A DNA stretch of 64,000 nucleotides, taken from Bradyrhizobium canariense. Its GTDB lineage: Bacteria > Pseudomonadota > Alphaproteobacteria > Rhizobiales > Xanthobacteraceae. The first letter of the stretch is position 1; every line of letters starts with the position of its first letter. Positions 60,748 through 64,000 of this stretch are shown piece after piece. The stretch is taken from contig NZ_JAFCKJ010000003.1 of assembly GCF_018130465.1 (NCBI RefSeq), positions 186,001 through 250,000 on the forward strand, given 5' to 3'. Both the position numbers and the translations under genes were made by a program. Below the pieces are notes generated by a model that was not told the origin of the DNA, did not search any database, and saw only the letters and a list, made by a program, of their open reading frames with translations.

Positions 60748-60847
60748 TCCCGTCGGGATCGGCCGCATCGATCGGGCGCAATTCCAGGTATCCTTCAGCA
60801 GCGGACCGGGTCCCAACGAGCCCGACCATGCACGACCGGAGATCGGG

Positions 60848-61477
60848 ATGCGCCAGCCGAAGCTGACAACACCCGCCGATGAAGCGGGGCTTGTGCCCGC
60901 TTCGGTCCTGCTGCAGCGTCTGCACGACGAAGCGCCGGCGGGTCACTTTACCTTGGGCTGGCTGATGGGCCGTCTGCACAAGCGCTCCTTCGGCCTCATC
61001 ATGTTGCTGCTCGCTGTGGTCGCTATTGCACCGGGCGTCTCGATCGTCGCGGGCCTGCTGCTCATGATCCCCGCATTCGAGATGATCGTGGGCCAGAACA
61101 TGCCGGTGTTCCCGCGTCGCATCGCCGTCCGTCCACTGCCGACGCGGCACCTTGCCGCGCTGGTGCAGCGAGCTGTGCCCGTGCTGAGGTATCTTGAGAG
61201 AGTCATTCGTCCGCGCTGGCCGACTCCGCTTGATGCGACCAAGCGTCTTGTCGGCGCCGTCGTTGTGCTGCTGAACATCACCCTGCTCTTCACGCCGATC
61301 CCTCTGAGCAACGTCGTCCCCGCGCTCGTGATCGCCCTGATCTCGCTGGCCTATCTTGAGGAGGACGGTCTCCTGCTCTCGATCGCGCTGTTGGCCAGCA
61401 TCGTCGTGTTGGCGGTTGAGTCGACGATGGTCTGGGAGACCGTCCGAGGCGCCAAATGGATATCCGGCCTCTGGTGA
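60848..61477 (+). CDS. exoD: Exopolysaccharide synthesis protein ExoD-like
   Basis: A 209-residue membrane protein. The N-terminus (TPADEAGLVPASVLLQRLHD) is cytosolic, followed by GWLMGRLHKRSFGLIMLLLA, APGVSIVAGLLLMIPAFEMI and further helices; this is the ExoD family. In Sinorhizobium, exoD affects alkaline tolerance and nodule invasion. GGAG precedes ATG 60848; in-frame starts further upstream (from 60482) cross the small gene at 60583 and were rejected. Confidence 0.85.
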   Translation: MRQPKLTTPADEAGLVPASVLLQRLHDEAPAGHFTLGWLMGRLHKRSFGLIMLLLAVVAIAPGVSIVAGLLLMIPAFEMIVGQNMPVFPRRIAVRPLPTRHLAALVQRAVPVLRYLERVIRPRWPTPLDATKRLVGAVVVLLNITLLFTPIPLSNVVPALVIALISLAYLEEDGLLLSIALLASIVVLAVESTMVWETVRGAKWISGLW

Positions 61478-61567
61478 GCGCCCGCCCAGCCGCGCCGTCG
61501 TGCTGGCTTCGAATGTCTCCCGACGCGCAAGAGCCTTGGCTGGGCGACGTGTCGCGGCGCCGCGAAA

Positions 61568-62395
61568 CTAACGCACCAGCAGCAAGTCCAGCTGGCTCTG
61601 CGCCTTCTTGACGGCCGCCGCGAACCAGCTCTGGCCTGGCGCCGCCTTGGCGAAGCAGTCTGTGAAGGCGGTCATGGCATTGTCTTCGCGGGTTATGTCG
61701 CCGCGCGGGTCCTTCTTGTCGATCGGCTTTGCCATCATCTGCTTCCAGACCTTCTCGCAGGCCGGGATCTCGGCCGTCTTCACGGCGTCGGTGACGGCGA
61801 GAAAGAAGACCTTCTCGCCCTGGATCGCGACGACGTCGATTTCATGCGGCGGTCCCTTCAGATCGCCATTGCCACGTACGCCGAGCACGGCGACCGCGGC
61901 GCTCGCCCCCGCGGGCTTGGTGATCGGCAGCTCGGCATATTTGGCGAAGGCGGAGTCCTGGATCGCTTGATAGTAGAAGCGGTCCGACTTGAACGCGGCG
62001 CCGAGCTCCTGCGGCATCCCGTCCCCGTCGTGCTCGCGCAGCCAGTGCTTGAGCAGCGTGGTGGTGGTCACCACGGCTTGCATCTTGTCGCCCTCGGAGG
62101 CGAAGCCGAGCCCGTCGAGATGGCCGAAGCCGGAATCGCCCTTGAAGAGTGTGTCGGCGTTCGACTGGCCGTCTGCCGGCAGCCCCTTGATCGTGACCGG
62201 CCCCACCAGGCCGCGCAGCACATTTGTCAGCTCCTTCAGAGCCGCATCGTGCTGCTTGCTGGTCTCTTCGCTCTCCGCAGCCTTCGAGAACTTTGCGATG
62301 TAGCGATCGCGCAGGTCGAGATAGTGCTGCTCGGGCGTGGCCGCATTTGCGCTCGTGGCCAGGACAAGCAGGCAGAGGAAGGCAAGGCACTTCAT
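61568..62395 (-). CDS. Hypothetical periplasmic protein
   Basis: 275 residues from ATG 62395, with a signal peptide MKCLAFLCLLVLATSANA. The mature protein is mixed alpha/beta with HYLDLRDRYIAKFSKAAES and KGPPHEIDVVAIQGEKVFFL, and two Cys near the end (PACEKVW, TDCFAKAAPGQSWF) that may form a disulfide. I do not recognise a named domain. ATG 62413 in frame is possible but would leave charged residues before the signal. Confidence 0.72.
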   Translation of the reverse strand: MKCLAFLCLLVLATSANAATPEQHYLDLRDRYIAKFSKAAESEETSKQHDAALKELTNVLRGLVGPVTIKGLPADGQSNADTLFKGDSGFGHLDGLGFASEGDKMQAVVTTTTLLKHWLREHDGDGMPQELGAAFKSDRFYYQAIQDSAFAKYAELPITKPAGASAAVAVLGVRGNGDLKGPPHEIDVVAIQGEKVFFLAVTDAVKTAEIPACEKVWKQMMAKPIDKKDPRGDITREDNAMTAFTDCFAKAAPGQSWFAAAVKKAQSQLDLLLVR

Positions 62396-62467
62396 GGCGA
62401 TCCCACGACGCAAGAGCTGTCTTCAGTCTTTGTGCCTCTGTTTCGCGGGAAGGTTCATTCGCGATGG

Positions 62468-62689
62468 TCAGCTGTTCTTCGAATAGACCGGTTCGCGATG
62501 AACCTCCCGACCGTTCTCATCGATGACGACGATCCGGAGATCTGGATGTCCTCCCGGCCGCTTCGCGCGAACGTCTTCCGCCAAGCTCTTGCTGTGGGCA
62601 ATGGCAGCGCCATCGCTTCCAAATTCCAGACCTGACTTGTCCCGAGCCGGAACGCCATCCTTCATGTCGAAATAGTAGGTGCGCAGCAT
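62468..62689 (-). CDS. DUF6894 family protein
   Basis: 73 residues from ATG 62689: MLRTYYFDMKDGVPARDKSG and the ending REVHREPVYSKNS. The YYFD..DG start and VYSK end match the domain, as in the 25586 gene. GAGAGGA precedes the start; a frame from 62731 is possible but less likely. The two copies are divergent in sequence. Function unknown. Confidence 0.82.
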   Translation of the reverse strand: MLRTYYFDMKDGVPARDKSGLEFGSDGAAIAHSKSLAEDVRAKRPGGHPDLRIVVIDENGREVHREPVYSKNS

Positions 62690-62883
62690 CAGTATCCTCT
62701 CGCGTCCATCTGTCCTGGCGTGCTTGGCCAACCTATCGGAGAGGAAAGCAAACAGGGGCCATCAGCCCTGGGGAACGCAAATCGAGTTAAACACCCCGTG
62801 AAGCTAGCGAAGGTTCCCATGGGCGGATTTGATTCCGATCAAACGTGTACGCCGTGGCGTTCACCGGCGGGGGCGTGAGCGCC

Positions 62884-64000
62884 CTACTCCGCCGGCGTGA
62901 GCTGCCCTCTCAGGCGCGTCCCAGCCGTCTCCCGCGCGCGGACGCGGGCGCGGCGCTTGCGCCACCAGATCACGATTCCGGTGACCGAGAGTGCCGCCAC
63001 CACCAGCCCCATGACCGAGATCAGGATGCGGCCGAACAGCCCGACGATGCGGCCCGAATGCAGCGGGAATTGCGCCTGCACGAAGATGTCTGCGGCGGTG
63101 CCGACCCAGGGCAGCCTTTCGCCGATCGGACGGCCGTCCTCGCTGTCGTAATAGAGCTGCGCCGGGCCGACGCCGCCGGCACCGTGATCGTCGCCCGGAT
63201 GGAAGAAGGCGGCGGCATAGACACCGTGGGCCGGGCCGTAATTGATCGAGCCGACCGGGACGGTCCACCCTCGCCCCTTGCCGTCGGCCGCCGCGCGGGC
63301 GGCGATGTCGGCGAAGGTGACCTTGGGCTCGATGGGATCGTCGAGATCGCGATACGGCCGCTGCTCATAGGGCGTCGGCGTGTAGTTCGACACCATCTTC
63401 ATCAGCGGCGAGAACACCTCGAAATAGAGGTTCAGCGAGAACGCCGTGAAGGCGATGATGAACAGCACGCCCCAGGTCCACAGGCTGAAGGCGCGATGGA
63501 TGTCGAAATTGATCCGGTAGGCACTGCCCGAGGTCTTGATGGTCCAGGCCGGCGCCCAGCGTGCCCAGAAGCCGCGTTCGAGCTGGCGCGTGACTTGGGG
63601 CGCCCGCGCCGCCCTGGTGCGCCGCCGCGAGGGCAGCGTCAGGTAGAAGCCGACGAAGCAGTCGATGGTCCAGATGATGGCGATGATTCCGAGCAGGCGC
63701 ATGCCCCAGCGGTCGCTGCCCCAGAATTCCGGGATGTGCATGGTGTAGTGCAGCTTGTAGAGGAACGAGACGAAGTTCTCTCGCGTCACCGGCCACACCG
63801 CGCCCCAATAGCGCCGGCCGAGCTCCACGCCGGTGTTGGGGTCGAGGAAGATTTGATTGTAGTCGAGCGCGTAGCGCTTGCCGGTCGCGGGATCGATCCG
63901 CGGCATGACGAAGAACCACAGCGAGTGGCCCTCCTCCGGCGTCATGAACAGGTAGACCACGCGCGCACGGGGATCGCGCTGCTCGATCATCTTCGCGAGA
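62884..64000 (-). CDS. PepSY-associated membrane protein, 5' end outside window
   Basis: At least 368 residues; the frame is still open at the window end. It shows LWFFVMPRIDPATGKRYALD (a PepSY-like domain), the helix WGMRLLGIIAIIWTIDCFVG, NFDIHRAFSLWTWGVLFIIA (with conserved His in DIHR), and a C-terminal helix ISVMGLVVAALSVTGIVIWW followed by a basic tail. The family (PepSY_TM) is often linked to iron-siderophore reduction at the inner membrane; the conserved His may bind haem. Role in this strain not known. Confidence 0.86.
   Translation of the reverse strand, partial: LAKMIEQRDPRARVVYLFMTPEEGHSLWFFVMPRIDPATGKRYALDYNQIFLDPNTGVELGRRYWGAVWPVTRENFVSFLYKLHYTMHIPEFWGSDRWGMRLLGIIAIIWTIDCFVGFYLTLPSRRRTRAARAPQVTRQLERGFWARWAPAWTIKTSGSAYRINFDIHRAFSLWTWGVLFIIAFTAFSLNLYFEVFSPLMKMVSNYTPTPYEQRPYRDLDDPIEPKVTFADIAARAAADGKGRGWTVPVGSINYGPAHGVYAAAFFHPGDDHGAGGVGPAQLYYDSEDGRPIGERLPWVGTAADIFVQAQFPLHSGRIVGLFGRILISVMGLVVAALSVTGIVIWWRKRRARVRARETAGTRLRGQLTPAE

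Overview
The window looks like chromosomal DNA of a Bradyrhizobium-type alphaproteobacterium (Nitrobacteraceae). This is inferred from the high GC, alphaproteobacterial gene orders (tmk-holB-metG-tatD), an F1-ATPase zeta-type protein, two DUF6894 proteins, ExoD, and many tiny orphan proteins of kinds I recall from Bradyrhizobium genomes. No database search was possible.

Layout. (1) 1-4.8 kb is core metabolism: the end of a peptide-type ABC transporter operon, ilvD and a small secreted Cys/Tyr-rich protein. (2) A tRNA-Ser(UGA) at 5.1 kb is followed by about 26 kb of accessory DNA. It holds a 4037-residue surface adhesin gene (7079-19192, minus strand) and at least ten very small, mostly single-helix membrane protein genes. 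It also holds two copies of an exactly 242-bp segment that encodes the same 37-residue membrane peptide, on either side of the adhesin. Several genes there are broken: an amber codon, two frameshifts, a multicopper oxidase lacking its 5' part, and a 22-bp duplication that rewrites the end of a DJ-1 family gene. (3) 29.2-32.5 kb holds the zeta-like protein, a UPF0114 membrane protein and rlpA. (4) 32.5-40.8 kb lies between rlpA and a D-Ala-D-Ala carboxypeptidase gene. It has a 10x TIG-repeat autotransporter divergent from three tail-collar proteins plus a GNAT acetyltransferase, with palindromic operator-like sites between them, and then an epoxide-hydrolase-like gene. This is my best candidate for an undescribed system. 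(5) 40.9-47.6 kb is a housekeeping operon: carboxypeptidase, tmk, holB, metG with a 150-residue Lys/Ala-rich N-terminal extension, tatD and a metallo-beta-lactamase fold protein. (6) 47.7-55.4 kb holds two convergent TRAP transporter operons, one with a fused QM permease and an acyl-CoA synthetase, then a divergent M24 peptidase. (7) 57-64 kb holds a transglutaminase-like protease, an SbmA/YddA-type ABC exporter, small membrane proteins, exoD, a periplasmic protein, a second DUF6894 protein and a partial PepSY membrane protein.

How parts may work together. Both large surface proteins are adhesin-like but use different routes: type I secretion for the VCBS/RTX protein (no export genes are in the window) and type V for the TIG protein. 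The TRAP/acyl-CoA synthetase operon suggests uptake of an organic acid followed by CoA activation. The small membrane peptides have no known role; the two 242-bp copies differ mainly at silent sites, which argues that the peptide is real and selected.
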